Assembly: GCF_014334055.1 (NCBI RefSeq)
Contig: NZ_CP060490.1
Span: 2,759,724-2,823,723, forward strand
DNA: 64,000 nt
DNA from: Oscillibacter hominis
GTDB taxonomy: Bacteria; Bacillota; Clostridia; Oscillospirales; Oscillospiraceae
Direction of reading: 5' to 3'
The notes under the pieces were generated by a model. The model did not search any database. It saw nothing but the letters and a program-made list of their open reading frames with translations, and had not been told where the DNA came from. Within the stretch, counting starts at the first letter, position 1, and every line of letters begins with the position of its first letter. The position numbers were made by a program, and so were the translations under genes. This document shows, piece after piece, positions 20,183 through 27,386 of this stretch.

Positions 20183-21179
20183 AGGCACTGCCCTCCTTTG
20201 GTTCAAAGCGATCTGCGAGGCCCTCCGTAATCAGCACTCGGCCGTCCTCCGTCACCAGTACCATGTCGAACCCCCGGTCCCAGTCCGCCCCGTCCCAAAG
20301 GTCCACGGCCCCTTGCTCGCCCAGGACAAAGAGCGCCGTGGACAGAGCGTCGCAGACCGTGCCGCTGCTGCTGATCACGGTGACGGAGGTGAGGCCGCTG
20401 TCCGCCGGGTAGCCGGTGGAGGGATCGATGATGTGGTGATAGATGTGCCCAGCCTGTTCAAAATAGCGCTGATACCCGCCGGAGGTGACGGCGTAGGCAT
20501 CCTCTAAAAGCAGCATGCCCACATAGTCCGCCGGATCGCCGGGGTCCCGGACCGCCACGCGCCAGGGGTCGCCGCCGGGCTTGGCGCCCTTGGCGTAGAC
20601 ATTGCCGCCCAAGGAAATAATGGCACTTTCCACTCCGTGGGCCTGTAGGGTGCGGGCCACCTGGTCCGAGGCATAGCCCTTGGCGATGCCGCCCAGGTCG
20701 ATGGCCGCGCCGTCCGGCAGCTCCACCTGCTGCCCCGTGATGCGGATGCGGCTGCTGTCCACCAAAGGCAGCAGCCGGCCGATCTCCTCCTTGGTTGGGA
20801 CGCGGTACTCCGCTTCCGTAAATCCCCAGGCAGAGGCCAGCGGGGCTACGGTGATGTCAAAGGCGCCGCCGGTGGAGGCGCTGAGCCGGACCGCCTCCTT
20901 CAGCAGTGAAGAGACCTCTTCGGTGGTCTCCTCCTCCTTTCCGGCGGATGCATTGAGGCGGGAGACCTCGCTGGTTTCGATGGTGCGGGAGAGAAGCTGC
21001 TCCAGCCGCTGAATCTCCTGGGTGGAGGCGCCGATGGCTTCGGCGGCGGAGGGGCCGTAAACGGTGAAATCCATGACCGTATCCATGGCAAAGATCTGAG
21101 CGGTCTGAGGGCCGCCCTCCGTTTCAGCGCAGCCGGAGAGCAGCAGAAGGGGCAAAAGAAAAGCGAGAAATTGTTTCAT
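20160..21179 (-). CDS. apbE: FAD:protein FMN transferase, lipoprotein
   Basis: A 339-residue ApbE. The N-terminus MKQFLAFLLPLLLLSGCAE is a lipoprotein signal with the lipobox LSGC (Cys17). The catalytic core shows TVMDFTVYG, the FAD-binding DLGGIAKGYASD and the metal-binding IDPSTGYPADSGLTSVTV. ApbE transfers FMN from FAD to a Ser/Thr in secreted or membrane proteins, for example RnfG/NqrC or PplA-type electron carriers. No FMN acceptor protein is encoded in this window. First gene of the five-gene operon. Confidence 0.94.
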   Translation of the reverse strand: MKQFLAFLLPLLLLSGCAETEGGPQTAQIFAMDTVMDFTVYGPSAAEAIGASTQEIQRLEQLLSRTIETSEVSRLNASAGKEEETTEEVSSLLKEAVRLSASTGGAFDITVAPLASAWGFTEAEYRVPTKEEIGRLLPLVDSSRIRITGQQVELPDGAAIDLGGIAKGYASDQVARTLQAHGVESAIISLGGNVYAKGAKPGGDPWRVAVRDPGDPADYVGMLLLEDAYAVTSGGYQRYFEQAGHIYHHIIDPSTGYPADSGLTSVTVISSSGTVCDALSTALFVLGEQGAVDLWDGADWDRGFDMVLVTEDGRVLITEGLADRFEPKEGSAYVYETLS

Positions 21180-21262
21180 TGGATTACCTGCTTTCGGAAA
21201 ATGCGGAATCAGGGCCGGAACAGAACCGGCGGCGGAAAACGCCCGGTTTGCCTTTGGAAAAT

Positions 21263-21291
21263 ACCATATCATATTTTTGCCCGCAGAACAA
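21263..21291 (-). promoter_or_regulatory. Possible promoter for the apbE operon
   Basis: Minus-strand TTGTTC (21286-21291), 17-base spacer and TATGGT (21263-21268), about 85 bases before apbE. Both hexamers are imperfect. Confidence 0.5.
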
Positions 21292-21326
21292 CCAAAATCC
21301 CGGAACGGGCCTTGAAAAGGTAATCC

Positions 21327-21355
21327 TTGCAAAATAGGTGCAAGTCTGTTAAAAT
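21327..21355 (+). promoter_or_regulatory. Promoter for the split membrane gene
   Basis: TTGCAA (21327-21332), 17-base spacer and TAAAAT (21350-21355). The leader to the ATG is about 85 bases. Confidence 0.7.
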
Positions 21356-21447
21356 ATAAGCCTATGCGAAATTGTTTCTGGAAAAGATTCCGCTTTTTTA
21401 CAAATTTTCAGGAGGAATTGCTCCTCTTTTGATGGAGGCTTCGATAT

Positions 21448-21933
21448 ATGGCAAAGAAAACGAATCCCGCTTCTGCAAAGAATATCCGCAAGGGCAACGC
21501 CGTGTTCCACGCATCCATGGCCGTTTTTCTGGCCGGCTGCGCGGCGGAGATCTACCTGCTGTTCATCAACAAGTATTTGGTGGATGGCACGCTGGATCAG
21601 GTGCTGGCCATGGCCGAGGCGCTGCCCTATGTGATTTACGCCGGGCTCGGCGTGCTGGCCCTTGGCGTGGTGCTGCTGGCCCTTTGGTGGAAGCGGGGCG
21701 GAACGATGCGCAGGACTGCCGCATGGGTCGCCGGCGTGGGCGCGTTCGTGGCCGGCGCCACCTTCGTGTGCCTCCACTATGTGGCAGACGGGACCCGGGC
21801 TATGTGTGTGGCGGTCCCGGTGGTCATGCTGTTAGGCGTGGTGTTTTTGCTGTACCAGAGGGAGTGCTTTTTCAGCGTGAGCAGCCTGAGCCTCGCGCTC
21901 ATCGGGCTTTACGCCTGCCGCCGCAGCTTCTAA
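21448..21933 (+). CDS. Membrane protein of unknown function, N-terminal part
   Basis: A 161-residue protein with a basic N-terminus and four hydrophobic helices (FHASMAVFLAGCAAEIYLLF; ALPYVIYAGLGVLALGVVLL; AAWVAGVGAFVAGATFV; VPVVMLLGVVFLL). GGAGG lies 8 bases ahead of the ATG. It stops at 21933 just inside a fifth helix (SLSLALIGLYACRR). The next reading frame starts one base later and continues with three more helices. I suspect one ancestral protein of about 250 residues split by a frameshift. No function is recognised. Confidence 0.65.
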   Translation: MAKKTNPASAKNIRKGNAVFHASMAVFLAGCAAEIYLLFINKYLVDGTLDQVLAMAEALPYVIYAGLGVLALGVVLLALWWKRGGTMRRTAAWVAGVGAFVAGATFVCLHYVADGTRAMCVAVPVVMLLGVVFLLYQRECFFSVSSLSLALIGLYACRRSF

Positions 21934-21934
21934 T

Positions 21935-22201
21935 GTGAAGATCGCGGCCTGCGTGCTGATCGCAGTGCTGGCGCTGCTGGTGGTCCTGGTCCGGGTGGCG
22001 GAGAAAAACGGCGGTAAGCTCAAGGGCATGCGGCTGTTTGCAAAGGAAGCGGACTACCTGCCGGTGTATAGTTCCATCGGACTTTCCGCAGCCAGCCTGG
22101 CCGTGACGCTGATCGTGAGCAGCGCGGCCTACTACGCCATGTGGCTCCTTGGCGTGGTGCTCTTTGCCCTGGCGGTCTACTACACGGTGAAGCAACTGTA
22201 A
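21935..22201 (+). CDS. Membrane protein of unknown function, C-terminal part or separate small protein
   Basis: An 88-residue frame starting at GTG (21935), one base after the preceding stop. It has an N-terminal helix (VKIAACVLIAVLALLVVLVRV), a basic linker (EKNGGKLKGMRLF) and two C-terminal helices ending FALAVYYTVKQL. There is no ribosome site of its own except what lies inside the end of the preceding frame. It is either reached by coupling or frameshifting, or is the broken second half of that gene. Confidence 0.55.
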   Translation: MKIAACVLIAVLALLVVLVRVAEKNGGKLKGMRLFAKEADYLPVYSSIGLSAASLAVTLIVSSAAYYAMWLLGVVLFALAVYYTVKQL

Positions 22202-22211
22202 AGATAAGGTC

Positions 22212-22248
22212 AAAGCGCCCCGGAACGCAAGTTCCGGGGCGCTTTTTT
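22212..22248. terminator. Bidirectional terminator
   Basis: GCGCCCCGGAAC pairs with GTTCCGGGGCGC around GCAA and is followed by TTTTTT. It sits between convergent genes and abuts the DUF4127 stop. Confidence 0.93.
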
Positions 22249-24005
22249 CAGGTGTAGAAAAAGAGGAATTTCCGGTGTGGCGTCACAAAGGGACCCACAG
22301 TGAGCTCCATGCGGAGCTCAAAGACCCGCTGCCAGGGCAGGGTGACGGCTCCGATGCCGATGCCGCTGAGCCCCGCCGTCTCGTAGGGGGACAGGGAGGT
22401 GATGAGGTTGCTGTGGTTCAAGTTGAGGATCAGGTCGGCACAGGCCTCATCCAGGCAGGAGTTCAGCTGGGGCAGCACTGCATCCAAAGAGGTTCCGGTT
22501 TTGGCAAAGTTGTCCGGATCGCCGCCCAACTCGCCTTTGACGTATTGGGTGATGGCGATCTTTGCATCGTTTTTGTAGCAGATGTCCTTGATGAGGGAGT
22601 CGGCCAGGGTACGGACAAAGGCCTCCTCCTGGGCGGCGCTGCGGCTGCCGCCCAAGCTGAGGCACAGCCACCGGGCCACGGCGTTGGCCAGCGTGATGCC
22701 GGTGGCGTTGGCCAGGTCGTAAAATCCGGCGTAACCCAAGAGCGACCCCAGGTTGGCCTCTTTGACCAGCTTGCTTTGGAATGAGGTGCCGTAGGCGTTT
22801 TTGGCCGCGTCCATCAACGCGGTGGGGAGGCCGCTTTTTTCATTTTCCCGCAGCGCGCGGATCAGCTCGCTGCAGTAGCTGCCGCTCCTGGACGTATCCG
22901 CCGGGGCGGTGAGCACCAGGAGCTCAAAGTCGGCTGAATCGTCCGAAACTTTGGTGAGGCCCAGGTAATCGAGGTGGGCGTCCACGATCTCCGTCAGGGG
23001 CTGATGGTCGTAGTCGCTGGAAGCGCGCTCCTCGCTGCCGCCGAAATAACGCACCCGGACCGCAGGCAGCCGCCCCTGGAAGATGACGTCCTCGTACATG
23101 CGGCACAGGGCCAGCATACCGATCTCGTCGGCACCGGAGAGCACCGCGCCCCGGCCCTCCACGGCCTGGCGCAGAAAGCTGAGTTCGTTGGTCTGTATGC
23201 TGGCCGAGGGGGCGGAGTCGTCCACGCCGATGAGGAAATGGATGTTTTCCTGATCCTCTGTGGCGTCAAGGACGGAGGAAATGAGCCGGAGTTTTCGCTC
23301 CCGGGCTTGGAGGTAGTCCTCCACCGCGCCCTCAGTCAGGCCGTCGGGTATGGGCACCGTGCCGGACTGGGCGGAAAGGGGATAGGTGTCGACGATGTTG
23401 CAGATGGTCAGCGCATTGTTGCTGAGGGTGGGGCGCTCCGCCATGCCGTAGGAGCGCAGGGCCTCATAGCCGGCCAGATCAAACCCGTCATACCCCACGG
23501 TGGGTGCCAGCCGCATCACCGTGTCCAGCAGATAGACCTGGTTGGCGGAGTCGGCACAAAGAGGCAGCAGGAACCGCTTCACCGCCTCCTCTTCACTGAG
23601 CGCGGTGCCGTCGGAGAGGAGGATGGGATCGGAGCCGGTCATGGACCGGGAGCTGACCAGGCCGCCGGAGAGCAGCTGATCCAGCGACAGGATAAAGAGG
23701 TCACAGCCCGCTGCATCCTGCTCCGCCACCCACTGCCACAGGGCGCCCCGGTCGCCGTAGGCGGTGCCGCTGGGATTGCGCTCCTGGCCGTCCAGGCTGG
23801 TGTGGTAGAGGCCCTGGTCCGGCAGCAGAATTTCAAAGCCCAGGGACTGGGCCAGGTAGACCGCCCGGTCCGAATTCACCGGCCGGTCGTCTAAAGGAAC
23901 GTAGGCCACCGTTCCGGAGGAGGGGGCCTGGTCGGGATAGGAGACCGGCTCACCGCCGCAGCCGGTCAGCAGCAGCGTGAGCAGCAGACAGAGAAGCTTC
24001 TTCAT
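22248..24005 (-). CDS. DUF4127 family lipoprotein
   Basis: A 585-residue protein. MKKLLCLLLTLLLTGCGGE is a lipoprotein signal with lipobox LTGC (Cys16). The family signature YVPLDDRPVNSDRAVYLAQ follows at about residues 31-49, with VGYDGFDLAGYEALRS and FLIGVDDSAPSASIQ further on. DUF4127 proteins are large secreted or lipid-anchored proteins of unknown activity, sometimes next to sugar-processing genes; no such context is present here. The ATG at 24005 follows GAGGAAC. It is transcribed in the same direction as ybaB but behind a terminator. Confidence 0.85.
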   Translation of the reverse strand: MKKLLCLLLTLLLTGCGGEPVSYPDQAPSSGTVAYVPLDDRPVNSDRAVYLAQSLGFEILLPDQGLYHTSLDGQERNPSGTAYGDRGALWQWVAEQDAAGCDLFILSLDQLLSGGLVSSRSMTGSDPILLSDGTALSEEEAVKRFLLPLCADSANQVYLLDTVMRLAPTVGYDGFDLAGYEALRSYGMAERPTLSNNALTICNIVDTYPLSAQSGTVPIPDGLTEGAVEDYLQARERKLRLISSVLDATEDQENIHFLIGVDDSAPSASIQTNELSFLRQAVEGRGAVLSGADEIGMLALCRMYEDVIFQGRLPAVRVRYFGGSEERASSDYDHQPLTEIVDAHLDYLGLTKVSDDSADFELLVLTAPADTSRSGSYCSELIRALRENEKSGLPTALMDAAKNAYGTSFQSKLVKEANLGSLLGYAGFYDLANATGITLANAVARWLCLSLGGSRSAAQEEAFVRTLADSLIKDICYKNDAKIAITQYVKGELGGDPDNFAKTGTSLDAVLPQLNSCLDEACADLILNLNHSNLITSLSPYETAGLSGIGIGAVTLPWQRVFELRMELTVGPFVTPHRKFLFFYT

Positions 24006-24013
24006 AATCAGTT

Positions 24014-24050
24014 CCTCAAAACAGCCTGCATGAAGCATCATGCAGGCTGT
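24014..24050 (-). terminator. Terminator after ybaB
   Basis: Minus-strand ACAGCCTGCATGA pairs with TCATGCAGGCTGT around TGCT, followed by TTTT. It closes the SRP RNA-dnaX-ybaB unit just upstream of the DUF4127 ribosome site. Confidence 0.85.
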
Positions 24051-24061
24051 GGGTTTGGTTA

Positions 24062-24430
24062 TTACAGGCCGAAAGCCCCTAAGTTCAGTCCGCCCGTTGC
24101 CCGGGCCATGCTGTTTTGCATGGCCTCGTCCGCCTGGCGCAGCGCTTCGTTCACGGCAGAGACCACCAAATCCTGAAGCATCTCCACATCTTCGGGATCC
24201 ACGGCGTCGGGCTGGATGGTCACGGAGAGCACTTCCTTCTTGCCGTTGACCTTGGCACTGACCACGCCGCCGCCCACGCTGGCGGAGAACTCTGCCTCCT
24301 CCACCTGGGACTGAGCCTTGGCCATCTCCTCCTGCATCTGCTGGATCTTTTCCTGCATTTCCTGCTGGCGCTGGGCGCCGGTTGGTTTCATACTGCCGTT
24401 GCTGAAGCCGCGGCGTGCGCTGTATGACAT
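24062..24430 (-). CDS. ybaB: YbaB/EbfC family nucleoid-associated protein
   Basis: A 122-residue protein. The typical YbaB segments are a coiled coil (QRQQEMQEKIQQMQEEMAKA), then FSASVGGGVVSAKVNGKKEV, and PDAVDPEDVEMLQDLVVSAVNEAL. Members form dimers that bind DNA. The gene follows dnaX by 17 bases, the usual arrangement; recR, which often follows, is absent here. AAGGAGAG precedes the ATG. Confidence 0.94.
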   Translation of the reverse strand: MSYSARRGFSNGSMKPTGAQRQQEMQEKIQQMQEEMAKAQSQVEEAEFSASVGGGVVSAKVNGKKEVLSVTIQPDAVDPEDVEMLQDLVVSAVNEALRQADEAMQNSMARATGGLNLGAFGL

Positions 24431-24447
24431 AGTCTTACTCTCCTTGC

Positions 24448-26163
24448 TTACTTAATCTGGAAGCTGTCAAACTTGCTTCCGAAGTCAATCAAATTCTTCA
24501 TCCGCTCCTCCGGGGAGGGTTCGGCGGTCTGGCCAAGGACAAAGGTCAGCCGCACCGGCTTTCCCGCAAGCTCTGCGGCCTGGGCAATGAGCACGCCCCG
24601 GACCCGGTCCGTGTCCAGCCGGCCCTTTGTTAGCTCGTCGGGGCAGGTCACCGTCAAAAGGCCGCCGTCTAAAGTGCCTGTGACCTTGTCCAAATAGACC
24701 CGGTTCATGGCGGGCAGCTGGCCCTTACACTCCTCCGCCAAACGCTGCCACCAGACATTGGCACCGGAGGGGGGAGCGGCTTTCGTTTGAGGCGCGTCAG
24801 GCTCCTGCGGGACAATGGGCGGTTCCTCCGGAAGGGGAGGACGCTCCTCTACCACTGTCTGAGCCGATGGTTCTTCCCAGGGCGGGGGATCATAGGCAGG
24901 CGGAACACCATCCGGAGCCTCCGGGACAGGCGGGGCAATATTCGTTTCCGGAGCGGTCCCCGGGTTTGGCGGGGCAGACGGCGCGGCGCGGGAGAGGGAG
25001 GTCTGCAAAACGGCAGGCATCTGCCGGACCCGCTCCTCCAGCCGGTCCATCCGGGCGCAAAGCGCGGTCAGGTCTCCGGTCAACGACTCGTCACAAAGCC
25101 GCAGCAGGCACAGCTCCGCGTCCGTGCGGCGGTTGGCGCTGCGCAGCAAATTGGCCGTGGTCTCCTGCAGCGTGGTGGCCAGATAGATGAGCTGCCGGGC
25201 GGAGGCGGTTTTGTCCAGCGCGTCCAGGGTGCGGCTGTCGTATCCGCCGGAGAGCAGCGCGGCGCCGCCCTCGGGCGCGGTCTTGCGCAGCAAAAGATCC
25301 CGGGTCAGGGTGGAGAGTTCGCCCAAAACGGCGCCCACATCCTTGCCGCTGCCGTACAGCTGGTTCAGCAGCAGCAGGGCCGACTTGGCGTCTTTACGGA
25401 GGATGCAGTCCATCATCCGGGCGGTCTGAAGGTTGCCGGCCAGCCCCAGCACCTCCAGTACGGCATCGGAGTCCACGGTGCCTCCGGAGGCCGCGCACTG
25501 GTCCAGCAGGGAGAGCGCGTCCCGCAGCGCGCCGTCGGAGAGCCGGGACAGCAGCTCGGCGCCGTCGCCGGTCAGATCGATCTGCTCCTGGCCCGCCACA
25601 TAGAGGAGGCGCTGTTCAATGTCTTTTGGCGTGATGCGCTTAAAGGAAAACCGCTGGCACCGGGAAAGAATGGTGGCCGGCACCTTGTGGAGCTCCGTGG
25701 TGGCCAGGATGAACATCAGATGCTCCGGGGGCTCCTCCAGAATTTTCAGCAGCGCGTTGAAGGCCGGAGTGGACAGCATGTGCACCTCGTCCACGATGTA
25801 GACCCGCTTTTTCACCTGGGCCGGGGTGTAGATGGCCTCGTCCCGCAGGGCGCGGACCTGATCCACGCCGTTGTTGGAGGCGGCGTCCAGCTCCAGAACG
25901 TCCAAAAAGCTGCCGTTCTCGATCCCTTTGCAGGAGGCGCACTCATTGCAGGGGTCGCCGTTTACCGGATGCTCGCAGTTGACCGCCTTGGCCAGGATTT
26001 TGGCACAGGTGGTTTTTCCCGTGCCCCGGGTGCCGGTAAACAGGTAGGCGTGGGAGGTGCGGCCTTCACAGACCTGCTTTTGCAGCGTCTGGGTAATGTG
26101 GGACTGGCCCACCACGTCGGAAAAGGTCTTGGGCCGCCATTTGCGGTACAGCGCCTGATACAT
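24448..26163 (-). CDS. dnaX: DNA polymerase III subunit gamma/tau
   Basis: A 571-residue protein starting MYQALYRKWRPKTFSDVVGQ. Walker A GTRGTGKT is at residues 44-51; the zinc cysteines follow in NCEHPV...CNECASC; the SRC motif is in ILSRCQRF. The C-terminal part has a Pro/Glu-rich linker (about residues 395-465) and a tau-type tail. It is the clamp-loader ATPase subunit. GGGAGG lies 7 bases before the ATG; the upstream in-frame extension lies between this gene and the SRP RNA and is not used. Confidence 0.96.
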   Translation of the reverse strand: MYQALYRKWRPKTFSDVVGQSHITQTLQKQVCEGRTSHAYLFTGTRGTGKTTCAKILAKAVNCEHPVNGDPCNECASCKGIENGSFLDVLELDAASNNGVDQVRALRDEAIYTPAQVKKRVYIVDEVHMLSTPAFNALLKILEEPPEHLMFILATTELHKVPATILSRCQRFSFKRITPKDIEQRLLYVAGQEQIDLTGDGAELLSRLSDGALRDALSLLDQCAASGGTVDSDAVLEVLGLAGNLQTARMMDCILRKDAKSALLLLNQLYGSGKDVGAVLGELSTLTRDLLLRKTAPEGGAALLSGGYDSRTLDALDKTASARQLIYLATTLQETTANLLRSANRRTDAELCLLRLCDESLTGDLTALCARMDRLEERVRQMPAVLQTSLSRAAPSAPPNPGTAPETNIAPPVPEAPDGVPPAYDPPPWEEPSAQTVVEERPPLPEEPPIVPQEPDAPQTKAAPPSGANVWWQRLAEECKGQLPAMNRVYLDKVTGTLDGGLLTVTCPDELTKGRLDTDRVRGVLIAQAAELAGKPVRLTFVLGQTAEPSPEERMKNLIDFGSKFDSFQIK

Positions 26164-26203
26164 GTGAGAACCTCCCTTCCAAAAAGGCAGAATCAGTCCT
26201 TCG

Positions 26204-26324
26204 TATGCAGCTGCGGACCCGGCACCCTCGCGGCACATAGGAGATCCCGCTTAATGCTGCTCGGTTCCCCGCCTGACATGGTTCGCAGGCTCCCATTGCG
26301 CGAGACCGACTCCGCAGCTGCACG
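26204..26324 (-). ncRNA. ffs: Signal recognition particle RNA (short bacterial type)
   Basis: On the minus strand the domain IV core is plain: GCGAACCATGTCAGGCGGG, then GAACCGAGCAGCATTAAG and GGGATCTCCTATGTGCCGCG. The ends pair as GTGCAGCTGCGGA with TCCGCAGCTGCAT. The length of about 120 bases fits the short SRP RNA. It guides Ffh to signal peptides. Its position directly upstream of dnaX is the classical one. Exact ends are approximate. Confidence 0.93.
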
Positions 26325-26349
26325 CGGAGGACTGATTCAGAATAAAAAT

Positions 26350-26378
26350 AGTGTACTATAAAAGAAAGAAATTATCAA
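26350..26378 (-). promoter_or_regulatory. Promoter for SRP RNA
   Basis: Minus-strand TTGATA (26373-26378), 17-base spacer and TACACT (26350-26355), 25 bases before the RNA. Confidence 0.75.
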
Positions 26379-26410
26379 GGCGAAAATATCTCCCAGTGCA
26401 AAAAATCTCC

Positions 26411-26438
26411 TTTACAACTTTAAAATTTATGGTATAAT
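26411..26438 (+). promoter_or_regulatory. Promoter for tRNA-Ala
   Basis: TTTACA (26411-26416), 16-base spacer and TATAAT (26433-26438), about 55 bases before the tRNA. Confidence 0.75.
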
Positions 26439-26495
26439 ATCACCTGTCGCCGGGTGAGAACCATGCGTTTGGCCAGGGCGATTGTTCCGTTGCAT

Positions 26496-26571
26496 GGGCT
26501 CGTAGCTCAGCTGGGAGAGCGTACGGTTCGCATCCGTAAGGTCGAGGGTTCGATCCCCTTCGAGTCCACCA
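26496..26571 (+). tRNA. tRNA-Ala (anticodon CGC)
   Basis: A complete 76-base cloverleaf: acceptor GGGCTCG/CGAGTCC including the G3:U70 pair that marks alanine tRNAs, D-stem GCTC/GAGC, anticodon stem TACGG/CCGTA with loop TTCGCAT (anticodon CGC), T-stem GAGGG/CCCTT with loop TTCGATC, discriminator A and an encoded CCA. It reads GCG codons, which are frequent in this GC-rich genome. Confidence 0.97.
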
Positions 26572-26574
26572 CGT

Positions 26575-26613
26575 CGGAGCAAGCGTTTTATCGCTTGCTC
26601 CGACTTTTTTTCA
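26575..26613 (+). terminator. Terminator after tRNA-Ala
   Basis: CGGAGCAAGCG pairs with CGCTTGCTCCG around TTTTAT, then a run of eight T. Confidence 0.95.
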
Positions 26614-26639
26614 AAGCCGCATCTTAATATGCACTGAAA

Positions 26640-26790
26640 CACCATATCGCACATCGAAACCCGGCGGCAGCTGCCGGATGTAAGATCTGCCGAGCTGGTG
26701 TTCAGCGGCCGCTGATTTTTAATACTGAGAAAAACCATCCTGTTGGCAATCAAAATTGCCCGGGTATTGCCGGGTATCACGACAGGCTGT
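26640..26790. other. Structured intergenic region, candidate small RNA
   Basis: No coding frame is credible here. The sequence holds nested hairpins: GGCAAT/ATTGCC and CCCGG/CCGGG lie side by side inside an outer CCTGT/ACAGG pair (about 26750-26785), and CCGGC/GCCGG occurs near 26665. A strong terminator follows at once. I could not match it to a known RNA class and see no good promoter, so it may also be the transcribed tail of another unit. Confidence 0.35.
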
Positions 26791-26828
26791 AAAAGGCACA
26801 GGGCCGATTTCGGCTCTGTGCCTTTTTT
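26791..26828. terminator. Bidirectional terminator
   Basis: AAAAGGCACAG-GG-CCGATTTCGG-CT-CTGTGCCTTTTTT; the flanking A and T runs let it work both ways. On the plus strand it ends the structured region, on the minus strand it lies downstream of the 44-residue membrane protein gene. Confidence 0.9.
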
Positions 26829-26984
26829 CAGATCTTCCTGGGGCCTCGCGATTTTTTGATATCCTTTAGGCGCGGCTTCCCTTTTTCCGGGCGGGCAAGG
26901 CCGGGGCCGCCAGGCGCGGCGTCCGCTGGTCAGCAGGAGTACCACTTAGAGGGTCCGGCTCCTGCACAGCCAGCTGAAAATCAA

Positions 26985-27119
26985 TCAAAGCTGTTCCTCC
27001 TCCGCGTCCCAAAAGGGCAGGATGCCTCCACTGGTGAAGAACCGGTCCAGCCGGCCCATGATCCAAACCCCAAACAACACCGCGCAGGCAAGCCCCACCA
27101 TCAGCACCAGATCCGTCAT
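26985..27119 (-). CDS. 44-residue single-helix membrane protein
   Basis: A short gene read on the minus strand: MTDLVLMVGLACAVLFGVWI is an N-terminal membrane helix and the rest (MGRLDRFFTSGG...PFWDAEEEQL) is a charged cytoplasmic tail. AAGGAAGTGAT lies 5 bases before the ATG, TACAAT (27140-27145) could serve as -10, and a perfect 14-bp palindrome sits where the -35 would be. The terminator at 26791-26828 is downstream. I do not recognise the family. The ribosome site, helix and flanking signals make it a likely real gene rather than a chance frame. Confidence 0.6.
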   Translation of the reverse strand: MTDLVLMVGLACAVLFGVWIMGRLDRFFTSGGILPFWDAEEEQL

Positions 27120-27151
27120 ACGATCACTTCCTTGCTGTAATTGTACTGCGA

Positions 27152-27165
27152 TCCGCATATGCGGA
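27152..27165. promoter_or_regulatory. Perfect 14-bp palindrome upstream of the small membrane gene
   Basis: TCCGCATATGCGGA, 6 bases upstream of the putative -10 (27140-27145). It may be an operator or an activator site; the binding protein is unknown. Confidence 0.4.
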
Positions 27166-27386
27166 GGGTTAGCGTTCCGTCCGGCACATTAAAAGCGCGT
27201 AAAGCCGCGAAAACAGCCGGCCGCGATTCAAATTTTATCCGGCCACTGACCCCCGAACTTGTCCTACGGCGCATGGCGCTGAGCGGGGATGGGGGCCGTG
27301 CGGAACAGCGCATCTCTTGCTTTTTTACATCGCTGTGGTAAGATTTTATGGAACAGAAGACCGGGCGGACAAAACGGAGGCGGAAC

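Noticed and set aside
26427..26945. Minus-strand reading frame of 172 codons across the tRNA-Ala region
   Set aside because: It is antisense to the tRNA and its terminator, has no ribosome site, and its peptide is the familiar artefact of translating the complement of a tRNA.
27141..27341. 66-codon plus-strand frame before the DUF3841 genes
   Set aside because: No ribosome site, overlaps the palindrome and promoter region, and gives a peptide without recognisable features.
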